Positions 1-9,155 of a stretch of DNA of 60,785 bases are shown here, one piece after another. The notes beneath the pieces were generated by a model. It searched no databases and had not been told where the DNA came from. It worked only from the letters and a program-made list of their open reading frames with translations. The position numbers and the translations under genes were made by a program. The stretch comes from Cetobacterium sp050033475 (GTDB lineage: Bacteria; Fusobacteriota; Fusobacteriia; Fusobacteriales; Fusobacteriaceae). The stretch is taken from assembly GCF_050033475.1 (NCBI RefSeq), contig NZ_CP188325.1:1-60785 (forward strand), read 5' to 3'. Numbering within the stretch: position 1 is the stretch's first letter; each line of letters starts with the position of its first letter.

Positions 1-23
1 AGCCCAGAATTTTTTCTGGGCTT
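1..23. terminator. Bidirectional terminator, second copy (right half of IS target duplication)
   Basis: These 23 bases, preceded by the last base of the window, repeat 59205-59228 exactly. They form a palindrome with 10-bp arms and a TTTT loop. On the minus strand the hairpin lies just after the stop of the X-Pro peptidase gene, so it is that gene's terminator. The identity with the HU terminator is best explained as the duplicated target of the IS element on a circular molecule. Confidence 0.85.
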
Positions 24-26
24 TTC

Positions 27-2237
27 TTATAAAATATTGAAAGTCAAAGTAATAGTATTTTCTTTAATAGTAAATTTTGTTTTAATAAAAGGTCTTTGAG
101 TAATTTCAACATCAGTTCCATAAATTATTAATTGAAGTTGATTACCTTTTTTTATCGTGTAATCTGTAGGAACTAATTGAAAAGAATATTTATAAAATTT
201 ATTTTTTTCAATATTTTCTTTAGAATAAATATTTTTTCTGTTTTGTATGTTTAAATGACCTCTTGTAATTATTTTATAAAGGGAAGGTTTTTCTTCAAAA
301 GCAAAATCCCATTCATCAATTGGAGTAATATTTTTCCCAAGAGATATTTTATTTTTAGAAATTATATTTTGTGTAGAAAGCAACCTACAACTACTACCTA
401 AATCTACAAGCATTGCACTTAAAATTCCTGTTGGTTGATCACAGGCACATTCAAATTCGATATTTATATTCCCATTAATATGAAGATCTTTAAGTAGTTT
501 TTCTGTTGTATAGGAAATTCTATAGGTTTTTTCTAATTCGGGAAGTAATATAATATTATTTCTCCAATCCTTATAATTATTTTTTTCACGGTTAAATCCT
601 GTATTATCAATATCATCTTCAAATATTTTTAAAATTTCATCATTATTTCCTGGAATTAAATCTGAGGTTAATTTATTATTTAATATTTTTACAGTTGTAT
701 TTATAGATTTTCTAGCTGGCCATAAATAATTATTTGCCCAAATAGAAGAGTCTAAGTTACTTTGAATCATTAAATCAGGAAATTGTTCTTGAACATTATT
801 ATCTATATCCAATAACCAATGGGATAACCATAAATTCATCATATTAAAAAAATCAGAACCTTTAAGTCCATGAATGTAAATATGATCTCCTTGGTGAAGA
901 AGCATTTTTGAAGGAATATTATATTTTTTTAAATACTTCCATAATTTAATAGAATGAGTTGTTTTTACATTCCAATCATTTAATCCTTGAATAAGAAAAA
1001 CAGAGCAGTTAATATGTTTTACATCTTTTAAATAATTTCTTTCATCCCAATAGGAATTATAATTTCCACTATCTCTATCTTGATTTTCTAACATATATTG
1101 AGAAGTTTTTTCGTAAAGAAGTTTTAATTTTTGATTGTTTGTAGGAATTTCTCTTGTTCTACAATATTCTGTAAGTAAATTTGAATCATCTCCTTGCCAA
1201 TGTAAAGGAGCAGATACAAGTCCATTCATTCTATAATAATCATACCAATTTGATATTGCAGCTTCAGGAATAATAGTTTTAAGTCCTTCTACTCCTGTGG
1301 TAGCTGCAGCAATAGCTAAAGTTCCTAGATAAGATTTTCCTGTCATTGCAACTTTACAATTGCACCAAGTGGCTTTAATTTCTATATTATCTTTTAAATT
1401 TGTATAGGCTTTTCTTTTTCCAGTTAACCATTCTATAATAGCAATAGCACAAATTTTTTCCTCATGGGATCCAGTACAATTTATTCCTTGAGATCCCTTA
1501 GTGCCAAGTCCTGCTGAAAATACCGAAGCAAATCCTCTTGAATTAAAATATTTATACCATTCACTAATTGCTTCAAGATTTGTTTCCTTTGCAAAGGATA
1601 AGTCAACAATCTTATTAGTTTCTCTTTCAGGAGGTATTGAAATATGTTTAGGAACAAATAAAGTTTCTTCACATTTTATATTTTGTGATTCATAGACTTT
1701 TAAATTTTTATCTACTGGATGAGTTTCTTTATAAACTTCATCATTACATGGTTTCATATATGGATTAGCAACATATATTACTGGAACTTTCATTCCCCAT
1801 AATGTTTCTTTAGGTCTATGAATATAAACTTCGACTAAATCTCGTTTTCCATCTTCATCAGTATCTAGAGGGACTTCCACATAGACCTTTTCAAAAATAA
1901 ATTCATTGTAGTCAAAAATAGGTTGAGTTTTTCCATCAAAAATTAATAATTCAGGAATTTTTTTATTTTCATTAATAGAATCAAAAAATCCATTTTCAGC
2001 TAAAAGTTCAAAACAAATTCTTCCAGATTTAGTTGCAGTTTTAAAAACCTCTCTAAAAAAAATTTCTGTTGTTTTTCCCTTTATATTTAATCCTTTTTCC
2101 AAAAGAAATTCCTCAGCATTATTTTTTTCAAAATCTACAGATTCTATATATCCCAATAATTCTAAAGCATATAATATTTTCATATCTTTTGAATATAATT
2201 TTTTTGAGTTTAAACAGCTAAAAATATTTTTACTCAT
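27..2237 (-). CDS. pepX: X-prolyl dipeptidyl aminopeptidase (S15 family)
   Basis: 736 aa, close to the usual length of about 760 for lactococcal PepX. The family cuts X-Pro dipeptides from the N-terminus of peptides in the cytoplasm. Serine-nucleophile motif GKSYLG has S302, the acid is probably D421 in QGLNDW, and the histidine H452 in HQGDHIY, in the order Ser-Asp-His expected for S15 alpha/beta hydrolases. An N-terminal helical part and a C-terminal beta-rich part flank the core, as in PepX. ATG is preceded by AAGGAG. The start overlaps the upstream MFS gene by 8 nt, so the two are translationally coupled. Fits the peptide-using lifestyle implied by the peptide ABC transporter at 51-57 kb. 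No signal peptide is visible. Confidence 0.88.
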   Translation of the reverse strand: MSKNIFSCLNSKKLYSKDMKILYALELLGYIESVDFEKNNAEEFLLEKGLNIKGKTTEIFFREVFKTATKSGRICFELLAENGFFDSINENKKIPELLIFDGKTQPIFDYNEFIFEKVYVEVPLDTDEDGKRDLVEVYIHRPKETLWGMKVPVIYVANPYMKPCNDEVYKETHPVDKNLKVYESQNIKCEETLFVPKHISIPPERETNKIVDLSFAKETNLEAISEWYKYFNSRGFASVFSAGLGTKGSQGINCTGSHEEKICAIAIIEWLTGKRKAYTNLKDNIEIKATWCNCKVAMTGKSYLGTLAIAAATTGVEGLKTIIPEAAISNWYDYYRMNGLVSAPLHWQGDDSNLLTEYCRTREIPTNNQKLKLLYEKTSQYMLENQDRDSGNYNSYWDERNYLKDVKHINCSVFLIQGLNDWNVKTTHSIKLWKYLKKYNIPSKMLLHQGDHIYIHGLKGSDFFNMMNLWLSHWLLDIDNNVQEQFPDLMIQSNLDSSIWANNYLWPARKSINTTVKILNNKLTSDLIPGNNDEILKIFEDDIDNTGFNREKNNYKDWRNNIILLPELEKTYRISYTTEKLLKDLHINGNINIEFECACDQPTGILSAMLVDLGSSCRLLSTQNIISKNKISLGKNITPIDEWDFAFEEKPSLYKIITRGHLNIQNRKNIYSKENIEKNKFYKYSFQLVPTDYTIKKGNQLQLIIYGTDVEITQRPFIKTKFTIKENTITLTFNIL

Positions 2238-3513
2238 AGGAAACTCCTTTTAATACTTTATTTTTTTTCAAATGGCTTTTCCAAATTCCTACAAAAAAAG
2301 CTCCAGTTAATAAAATAAAAATTAAAAAAATGAAAAAATATCTATATCCTAAAACTCCAGGATATTTATCTAAAATTTTTCCAGCCATTAAAGAAATAAA
2401 AATATCTGGTAAATAACCAATGGTAGAGATGAATCCTGCTGAAGTTCCAGAGTACTTTTCAGGAATAGCTCCTTCTTCCATCATTGCCCAAGAAAGACTA
2501 TAATTAACTTGATAAAAAAGATAATTTATAATATATAAAAGAATAAAAAGAATCATGACAGTTTTAGAGTTTTCTAAGGGTAAAAAAAGAATTCCTGTGA
2601 CACCGATAGCCATAACTAAGAAGGAGGTCATTAATAAATTACTTGTACCAATTTTATCTCCTAAAATTCCACCTCCTATATTAGAAATTGGTGAAACATA
2701 TCTTTTTACAGCGGCAAGTAATGCTGCTGAAGTAACAGACATCCCCAGTAAAGAAGTTCCATAAGGAACAAAATAATATAAGGATAAAGTAAAAACATAA
2801 TTGCAAAATGTTACAATTGCTATAATCCAAACTGCTGGTAATTTAATAACTTTAGAAATATCACTAAATTCTATTTTTTCATTAGACTTAACAATTTCAT
2901 CTTTCATATTAAAATGTATTAAGATTCCACAAAGAATAGTTGAAATAGAATAAAATAAAATTAAGTATTGTAAACCTAAATTAATACCAATTTTTTTAAG
3001 ACCAAAGTTAAAAAGAATAACTGCAATTGAAGCACTTATTGCCGCCACAATTCCTCTTCCACCTTCAAAAATACCAAATGCTTTACCTTGACTGTTACTA
3101 TCTGATAGAAGTCTAACTGCTTTTACACAGGCGGGCCAAAAAGCAAAAAGAGAAGAGAATCCCCAAAAGCCATATAAGAAAAGTAGTGAATAAAAAGAAA
3201 GAGGTAATAAATGAAAAAATCCTCCAAGTCCTGTTCCCACAAGAGAATAAACTAATAATTTTCGAATAGAAACTCTATCAGCAACATATCCTCCAAATAG
3301 ATAGGAAATCATACCAAAAATACCGAAAATACTTCCAAAAATTCCCATCTGAGTATTAGTTAAATTGTAAGTTTTTAAATAAGCATCATAATAATCATAC
3401 CTAAAATATGGAAGGCCATAAATTATAGCACCACCAAAAGAAATTAATAAAATTGTAAATAAATTTTTTCTAAGATTTTCCCCAAAATCTATTTTTTTAA
3501 AAAAATTTAACAT
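2230..3513 (-). CDS. MFS transporter, YihN-like
   Basis: 427 aa with about 12 hydrophobic segments and the MFS loop-2/3 signature GGYVADRVSIRK near residue 78. Resembles the GlpT/YihN-like anion-carrier branch of MFS, whose substrates are often unknown. Starts with ATG after a GGGGAGG site. First gene of a two-gene unit with pepX (8-nt overlap), so its substrate may be a small peptide or a product handled with PepX; that link is inference from position only. Confidence 0.75.
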   Translation of the reverse strand: MLNFFKKIDFGENLRKNLFTILLISFGGAIIYGLPYFRYDYYDAYLKTYNLTNTQMGIFGSIFGIFGMISYLFGGYVADRVSIRKLLVYSLVGTGLGGFFHLLPLSFYSLLFLYGFWGFSSLFAFWPACVKAVRLLSDSNSQGKAFGIFEGGRGIVAAISASIAVILFNFGLKKIGINLGLQYLILFYSISTILCGILIHFNMKDEIVKSNEKIEFSDISKVIKLPAVWIIAIVTFCNYVFTLSLYYFVPYGTSLLGMSVTSAALLAAVKRYVSPISNIGGGILGDKIGTSNLLMTSFLVMAIGVTGILFLPLENSKTVMILFILLYIINYLFYQVNYSLSWAMMEEGAIPEKYSGTSAGFISTIGYLPDIFISLMAGKILDKYPGVLGYRYFFIFLIFILLTGAFFVGIWKSHLKKNKVLKGVSYE

Positions 3514-3624
3514 AATAAAAAATATCCTCCCCTCAATTTAAACTTTGCTACAGTATATACTATGAAATTTTTTTGTAAAAATACAAAATTTATATTTACT
3601 TATTTAAAATTTGAATTAAAAAAA

Positions 3625-3651
3625 AAGACTATGATTAAAAATCATAGTCTT
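3625..3651 (-). terminator. Terminator of hydrogenase-rubrerythrin gene
   Basis: Perfect 12-bp inverted repeat (AAGACTATGATT and its complement, 3-nt loop) followed on the minus strand by a run of U, 19 nt beyond the stop codon. Confidence 0.85.
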
Positions 3652-3669
3652 AGTAAGTTAATATATCTA

Positions 3670-4341
3670 TTAATAATTTTCTTTTCTTACTTCAAAGAAT
3701 CCTTGAGAATATAAACAAACGTCACAAACTTCTGGAGCTTTTCTTCCTATTACAAGGTGTCCACAGTTAATACATTCCCAAATTTTTTCTTCAGATTTTT
3801 CAAATACAGCTTTCATTTCAACATTATTTAATAATGTACGGTATCTTTCTTCATGTGCTTTTTCTATTTTAGCAACATTTCTAAATTTATCTGCAAGTTC
3901 ATAGAATCCTTCTTCATCTGCTTCCTTAGCAAATTTACTGTACATATCTGTCCACTCATAATTTTCTCCTTCAGCTGCATGAAGTAAATTTTGAGCTGTA
4001 TCTCCTAAGAATCCTAATTCTTTAAACCATAATTTAGAGTGTTCTCTTTCATTTCCAGCTGTTTTTAAGAATATATCATGAATTTGTTCATATCCTTCGT
4101 TTTTAGCAACATCAGCAAAGAATGTATATTTATTTCTAGCTAAAGATTCTCCAGCAAGAGCATCTAATAAATTCTTCTCTGTTTTAGTTCCTTTATATTT
4201 ATTTGCATCTGTATTTTCTCCGTTATTTTCTTCAACTTTTACGAATACTGAAGCTGGTTGTTTACAAATTGGGCAAACAAACCCTTCTTCTAATTCTCCT
4301 TCATGAATGTATCCGCATACTGAGCAACGATATTTAGCCAT
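3670..4341 (-). CDS. Possible internally initiated rubrerythrin from the hydrogenase gene
   Basis: In frame within the fusion, TAGGAGGAAAAGAA precedes ATG GCT AAA at 4339-4341, giving a free 223-aa rubredoxin-rubrerythrin-rubredoxin protein starting MAKYRCSVCGY. The spacing and strength equal those of real starts in this window. Either it is a relic of two genes that fused, or the locus makes both the long fusion and a separate rubrerythrin. The sequence shows only the site; use in vivo is inference. Confidence 0.5.
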   Translation of the reverse strand: MAKYRCSVCGYIHEGELEEGFVCPICKQPASVFVKVEENNGENTDANKYKGTKTEKNLLDALAGESLARNKYTFFADVAKNEGYEQIHDIFLKTAGNEREHSKLWFKELGFLGDTAQNLLHAAEGENYEWTDMYSKFAKEADEEGFYELADKFRNVAKIEKAHEERYRTLLNNVEMKAVFEKSEEKIWECINCGHLVIGRKAPEVCDVCLYSQGFFEVRKENY

Positions 4342-5718
4342 TTCTTTTCCTCCTAAATCTGAACTTTTATCAAAGTATATTGTATGTAACATTTTTTCTG
4401 CTAACTCACTTAAAGGTTTTCCGTAGAAATCCTCATATAAAGCTTTTATTTCTTCATTTTCATGACTTGATCTTACTTTTAATTGAGAATCTCTTTTGTA
4501 TAATCCATCTATTCTCTTTTGTCTAAGAGCATCTCCTTTAAATTCAGTATCTTTAGGTTGTCCTCCCCCACCGATACATCCTCCTGGACATGTCATTACT
4601 TCAATAAAATGATATTGTTTTTTATTATTTTTCATATTCTCTATAAATTTTGTTGCATTTGCTGTTCCATAAATTACAGCAATATTTATATCAAGGCCAT
4701 TTATATTTAAAGTAGCTTCTTTTATTCCTTCTAATCCTCTAACCTCTTCTAAATCATATAAATGTTCTGGAGGGTTTGTTTTAGTTAAATAAAAATATGA
4801 TGTTCTTAAGGCTGCTTCCATAACTCCACCTGTGTTTGCAAATATAACACCGGCTCCAGAAGCTTCACCCATTAATTTGTCATATGAACTTTCCTCTAAA
4901 GAATTAAAATCAATATTATTTTCCTTAGCCCAAAGAGCTAATTCCCTAACAGTTATAACATAGTCCATATCTCTCATATCTTCAACATTATGATATTTTC
5001 CAGAAGCATTCATTTCTTCTCTTTGTATTTCAAATTTCTTTGCAGTACAAGGAGTTAAAGCTACGTTTATAATTTGTGTTGGATCAATACCCATTTTTTT
5101 TGCAAAATATGTTTTTATAGTAGGTCCTTGCATTCCAATAGGACTTTTAGAAGTTGAAATATGATCTAACATATCTGGATGAAATGTCTCGGCATATTTA
5201 ACCCAAGCAGGACAACAACTTGTAAATTGTGGAAGAGGTTTAGTATTATTTTGGATACGTTCTAATAATTCACTGGCTTCTTCAACTATAGTTAAATCAG
5301 CAGCAAAGTTCGTATCTAAAACATAATTAGCTCCTAAACTTCTTAATAAAGCTACCATTTTTCCCTCTACAAAAGTTCCATCCTCTAAATTAAATTCTTC
5401 CCCTAGAGAAACTCTAACAGCGGGAGATGTAGAAAAGATTACGATTTTATCCTTAGCTGCAATTATATCTTGCACCTTTTTATAATCATAAACCTCAGTT
5501 ATACTTGATGGTGGGCAAACATTAGCACATTGTCCACAGTTAATACAAACAGCTACATCATTGGTTTTTTCTAAGGAATAATGTCCGTTTACTCCTATAT
5601 ACTCTGTACAAATGTTCTTACAGAGACCACATTTAATACATTTACTTTCATCTCTACAGATAGAAGGATTGTTTTTTTCAATAGCAACTCTTACATCTGT
5701 GGATAGATGCTTACTCAT
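3670..5718 (-). CDS. hydA: [FeFe]-hydrogenase fused to rubredoxin-rubrerythrin-rubredoxin
   Basis: 682 aa. Residues 27-37 and 58-68 each carry a CxxCxxCxxxC 4Fe-4S motif. The H-cluster motifs follow: TSCCPAW (166-172), LTPCTAKKFE (221-230, usually MPC; here TPC) and MTCPGGCIGG (375-384). From residue 460 comes a complete rubrerythrin: rubredoxin-like CSVCGY...CPIC, a diiron four-helix domain with ExxxR/ExxH motifs, and a second CINCGH...CDVC rubredoxin at the C-terminus. Predicted to couple H2 to proton/ferredoxin chemistry and to peroxide or O2 reduction. Start set at the ATG of MSKHLST (5716-5718), after GGAGGAG; a longer upstream reading lacks a site. Odd: a strong internal AGGAGG and ATG sit exactly at the fusion joint (see entry at 3670-4341). 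Monocistronic with its own terminator. Confidence 0.9.
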   Translation of the reverse strand: MSKHLSTDVRVAIEKNNPSICRDESKCIKCGLCKNICTEYIGVNGHYSLEKTNDVAVCINCGQCANVCPPSSITEVYDYKKVQDIIAAKDKIVIFSTSPAVRVSLGEEFNLEDGTFVEGKMVALLRSLGANYVLDTNFAADLTIVEEASELLERIQNNTKPLPQFTSCCPAWVKYAETFHPDMLDHISTSKSPIGMQGPTIKTYFAKKMGIDPTQIINVALTPCTAKKFEIQREEMNASGKYHNVEDMRDMDYVITVRELALWAKENNIDFNSLEESSYDKLMGEASGAGVIFANTGGVMEAALRTSYFYLTKTNPPEHLYDLEEVRGLEGIKEATLNINGLDINIAVIYGTANATKFIENMKNNKKQYHFIEVMTCPGGCIGGGGQPKDTEFKGDALRQKRIDGLYKRDSQLKVRSSHENEEIKALYEDFYGKPLSELAEKMLHTIYFDKSSDLGGKEMAKYRCSVCGYIHEGELEEGFVCPICKQPASVFVKVEENNGENTDANKYKGTKTEKNLLDALAGESLARNKYTFFADVAKNEGYEQIHDIFLKTAGNEREHSKLWFKELGFLGDTAQNLLHAAEGENYEWTDMYSKFAKEADEEGFYELADKFRNVAKIEKAHEERYRTLLNNVEMKAVFEKSEEKIWECINCGHLVIGRKAPEVCDVCLYSQGFFEVRKENY

Positions 5719-5913
5719 ATAACTCCTCCAATGTTGAAATATTTTATAAAATTGTAACAAATACAAATTTGTCACAACGAGTGTATAATACTCCTAAAAA
5801 ATTGTAATGTCAATAAAAAAAATTAAAAATATATACATCATATTAAAATTATGATATAATAGTTTTTTTTGAACTATAATTTAAGTGTTAATAAATATAA
5901 AATAGGAGTAAAA

Positions 5914-6726
5914 ATGAAATATTTTATGCATAACGGGTCAGAACTTTCACCAAAGTCAGAAAGTCGAATAAAAAAATATTTTGAAAAAATAAAAACTATT
6001 GAAAGTGAAATTTTCATAAATAATAAAAAATATAAAGCACAAATAGATATAAATAGTTTTATGTGGTTAAGTAATTTTGATTGCTTTAATTGTTTAACAA
6101 ATTGCTGTGTACAGTTTCCATATGAATTTAATGAAAGAGCAAGAAAAGTTATTTTAGATAATTTAAAAGAATATGATAATTTAACTAAAGCTGTTTCTAT
6201 TTTAAAAGCAGAAGGAATGATTGAAAAAGAAATAATTGAATCTATTGAAAACGATAAAATGTTAATTCCAGAATCCCATGTGGAAAATACCTTTGATAGA
6301 TGTACTTGTTCTTGTGTTCATATTGATAGACATTTATGTGCTTTACATAAAATATGCATAGATAAAAATTTTTCATTAAAAGAAATAATTGATACAAAAC
6401 CTATTTGGTGTTCCATTTATCCTTTAGAAATAATTGCTGAAAATGATGAAAGTCTTTTATATATATTTGTTCCTACAAAGGACAATAATTATTTATCTAT
6501 GAATGATTCTGAATTTCCATGTATGGATATAAATAAATCTAGATCTCCATATTTTAGAAGAGAAAATCCCATTGGTTTTAAAGAAGAAGAATATAAACCT
6601 TTCATAATTTCTTATTATGAAGTTTTAAAAATCTTATTGGGAGAAAAATTTGTAATAGATATTTTAGAAAATTTAAATTTAACTTATATTGATGGAAATT
6701 TTCAATATAATAAAAAAATCCAGTAA
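5914..6726 (+). CDS. Cysteine-rich protein of unknown function (possible metal-binding)
   Basis: 270 aa with many cysteines, including CFNCLTNCC near residue 60 and CTCSCVH with later CALHKIC and WCSIYP. The clustered Cys recall zinc/iron-chelating YkgJ-like or DUF3109-like proteins, but the match is only by pattern. Soluble, no signal peptide. Start set at ATG 5914 (MKYFMHNG) after AGGAG; a TTG further upstream has no site. Convergent with the histidine kinase gene and sharing its terminator. Function not recognised. Confidence 0.6.
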   Translation: MKYFMHNGSELSPKSESRIKKYFEKIKTIESEIFINNKKYKAQIDINSFMWLSNFDCFNCLTNCCVQFPYEFNERARKVILDNLKEYDNLTKAVSILKAEGMIEKEIIESIENDKMLIPESHVENTFDRCTCSCVHIDRHLCALHKICIDKNFSLKEIIDTKPIWCSIYPLEIIAENDESLLYIFVPTKDNNYLSMNDSEFPCMDINKSRSPYFRRENPIGFKEEEYKPFIISYYEVLKILLGEKFVIDILENLNLTYIDGNFQYNKKIQ

Positions 6727-6741
6727 AATTCTGGATTTTTT
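6713..6741. terminator. Shared bidirectional terminator
   Basis: AAAAAATCCAG, a 7-nt loop, then CTGGATTTTTT: 11-bp stem with A and T tracts on both sides, between convergent genes. The left arm overlaps the end of the 5914 gene. Confidence 0.85.
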
Positions 6742-6744
6742 TTA

Positions 6745-8373
6745 TTATATATTTTTTATTGAAGAAATTGGAATTTCCACAATAAATTTACTTCCTATAT
6801 TTATTTCTGATTCTAAATAAATCTCCCCTTGAACTAAATCAAGCATATGTTTTACAATCGATAATCCTAATCCTGTTCCTTCTATGGCTTTACTATGGGA
6901 TAAATCTTCTCGATAAAATCTTTCAAATATTTTATTTTGATTTTCCTTTGCTATTCCAATTCCTGTATCTGAAATTACAACAATCATTTTAAAATTTTCA
7001 ATATAAATTTTTACATCAATTGCTCCATATTCTGGAGTATACTTGATACTATTTTCAAAAATATTTTGAATAATTATTTCTAGCCATTCTTTTTTAAAAT
7101 TAATAAAAATTTCCTTATCCTCATAATTCCATGTAACTTTTAAATTTTTTTCTAAAATTAATTCAGAAAATATTTTTTGTAAATTTAAAATTATTTTTTT
7201 AGTGGATAACTCTTCAATTCTATTAATTTGCATATAGGTATTTTCCAAAGTTGCAAGGGAAAGTAAATCATAAACAAGTTTTTTTAAACGATTAACTTCT
7301 TTTTCTATTATATCTATAAAATAGAAAAGCTGAGTTTCATTCTTAAATCTTTTTAAACTTATAGTTTCTAAAAATCCGCTTATGATAGTTAAAGGTGTTT
7401 TTAATTCATGAGATGCATTGGAAACAAAAGCTTTTTTTCTTTCTTCAAAATCTTTTATAGAAGATATATCTGTAAGAATTATTATTATTTGATTACTTAT
7501 ATTTTTTATAGGATATGTTGAAATTCTAATTTCATTTTCAAAATATTTTGTATCTATTTGCAAAGGCTTTTGTTCTTTAAATGTCAGTTCTACAATTTTA
7601 GAAATAATTTCAAAAAAATTATATTGAGATAATTGATTTATTTTAGAATCATAATTTAATATTTTTTTTGCAAAATCATTTATTTCAATAATTTTTGTAG
7701 AAGAATTCATAAGAATAATTCCTTCAGAAACATTCATTAAAATTGATTCTAAATTCTTAGCTTTTTCTATAATTTCCTGTTCCATAGAAGTTATTTTGCT
7801 ATCCAATTTATCCAATTCTTTTTTATTTACAATTAAAGATAAAATTGTAACAAAAAATGAACTAATAAGAACACTACTGATAATTATTAAAAATATATTT
7901 CTTTGAAAAATATCAAAATCTTCCAAGGGTTGGGAAACTGATACAAAATATTCTTCCTTATTAGAAGAAATTTTTTCTGTAAAAATTTTAATACAAATTT
8001 GATCACTGTGATAATGTCTTTCTAAAACATACTTTAAATTGTTATCAAAAAATTTATTATAATTATCTAAAATTGATTTTTCTTTTAAAATAATACTATT
8101 ATTATGAGAATCTGCAATAGGGATTCCCGTCTCGTTATAAACAGTTATTCTTTGATTAGTATGACCTTTAATATTTTTTACCAAGTTAAACAAATTATTT
8201 TTATCTAAACTTTCATTTTCTAAAAATTTTGTAGCAATTTTTCCTGTATTTTTTAAAGAATTAGAAATATCCTCCTTATGCATTTTTCTAATTAAAAAAT
8301 TAGAAATAAGACCTACAGATAAGGAACTTAAAAATATTAGACAGAAGGATATAAATATAAATTTTTTTTTCAT
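6745..8373 (-). CDS. Sensor histidine kinase, PhoR-like
   Basis: 542 aa. Membrane helices at about 5-27 and 158-182 enclose an extracytoplasmic sensor of about 130 residues. A PAS-like region (about 205-300) follows. The HisKA box FVSNASHELKTPLT has phospho-acceptor H322, then an N box (FENSIKYTPEYG), DTGIGIA and GTGLGLSIVKH of the ATPase domain. All catalytic motifs are intact. ATG overlaps the stop of the response regulator (ATGA), so regulator and kinase form one operon with the regulator first. The signal is unknown; the neighbouring redox genes are one possible target set. Confidence 0.9.
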   Translation of the reverse strand: MKKKFIFISFCLIFLSSLSVGLISNFLIRKMHKEDISNSLKNTGKIATKFLENESLDKNNLFNLVKNIKGHTNQRITVYNETGIPIADSHNNSIILKEKSILDNYNKFFDNNLKYVLERHYHSDQICIKIFTEKISSNKEEYFVSVSQPLEDFDIFQRNIFLIIISSVLISSFFVTILSLIVNKKELDKLDSKITSMEQEIIEKAKNLESILMNVSEGIILMNSSTKIIEINDFAKKILNYDSKINQLSQYNFFEIISKIVELTFKEQKPLQIDTKYFENEIRISTYPIKNISNQIIIILTDISSIKDFEERKKAFVSNASHELKTPLTIISGFLETISLKRFKNETQLFYFIDIIEKEVNRLKKLVYDLLSLATLENTYMQINRIEELSTKKIILNLQKIFSELILEKNLKVTWNYEDKEIFINFKKEWLEIIIQNIFENSIKYTPEYGAIDVKIYIENFKMIVVISDTGIGIAKENQNKIFERFYREDLSHSKAIEGTGLGLSIVKHMLDLVQGEIYLESEINIGSKFIVEIPISSIKNI

Positions 8374-9053
8374 ATAAATTTATAACCCTTCCCATGAATC
8401 GTTTCTATTAAAGAAATATTTGGATTATCATCTATTTTTCCACGAAGCTTCCGAATATAAACATCTAAAGATCTTCCTGAATTTTCTCCAACTTCTTTAT
8501 TCCAAATTTTTTCTAAAATAAATTCTCTTGTTAAAATTTTTCCTTTATTTTTAATTAGTAATTCAATTAATTTAATTTCTTTATTAGTTAATTCTAGTGG
8601 AATTTCTTCCTTATATAAAATTTTATTTTTAAAATCATAGGTTATATTTCTATTAGAATAAACTTCATCTATTGATGAAAGTGGCTGTAATCTCCTTACT
8701 AATGCATTTACTCTAGATAGAACCTCTCTTATACTGAAGGGTTTAGTTATATAATCATCCGCTCCAATATCTAATCCTTTTATTTTTATATCCTCTTCTA
8801 TTTTAGCACTAATTAAAATAATTCCGATATTTTTAAAAATATCGCTTGTTTTTATTTCTTTACAAATACTTAATCCATCAATTCCAGGTAACATAATATC
8901 TAATAATATTAAATCTGGTTTAAATTCCAAGCATTTTTGTAGAAACATATCTCCTCTATCCCAAGTTTCTACAATATAATTTTCAGCTTCTAAATTAATT
9001 TTAAGCAATTCTAAAATATGCTTTTCATCATCTATAATTAAAATTTTTGTCAT
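8370..9053 (-). CDS. Response regulator, OmpR/PhoB family
   Basis: 227 aa. Receiver domain with acidic pair D8/D9, phosphorylation site D52 (LLLDIMLPG) and K104 (ITKPF), then a winged-helix DNA-binding domain ending in GRSLDVYIRKLRGKID...TIHGKGYKF. DNA-binding partner of the kinase encoded directly downstream (4-nt overlap). Its stop is TGA (8370-8372), which shows that TGA is an ordinary stop codon in this genome. Confidence 0.93.
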   Translation of the reverse strand: MTKILIIDDEKHILELLKINLEAENYIVETWDRGDMFLQKCLEFKPDLILLDIMLPGIDGLSICKEIKTSDIFKNIGIILISAKIEEDIKIKGLDIGADDYITKPFSIREVLSRVNALVRRLQPLSSIDEVYSNRNITYDFKNKILYKEEIPLELTNKEIKLIELLIKNKGKILTREFILEKIWNKEVGENSGRSLDVYIRKLRGKIDDNPNISLIETIHGKGYKFI

Positions 9054-9123
9054 AAAACCCCCACTCCTAAAAAAATTGCTTTTTTGTCAAAATTAAGATG
9101 CCTCGTTTTTGAAAATGTAAAAA

Positions 9124-9149
9124 ATGGGAATGAAATTTTTCATTCCCAT
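9124..9149 (-). terminator. Terminator of CoA-disulfide-reductase-like gene
   Basis: ATGGGAATGAAA, short T loop, complementary arm; on the minus strand the hairpin is followed by a U-rich run. Lies 7 nt after the stop. Confidence 0.8.
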
Positions 9150-9155
9150 AATTTA

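Noticed and set aside
5719..5775. Longer start of the hydrogenase (19 extra residues)
   Set aside because: No site before the upstream codon; GGAGGAG stands at the right distance before ATG 5718.
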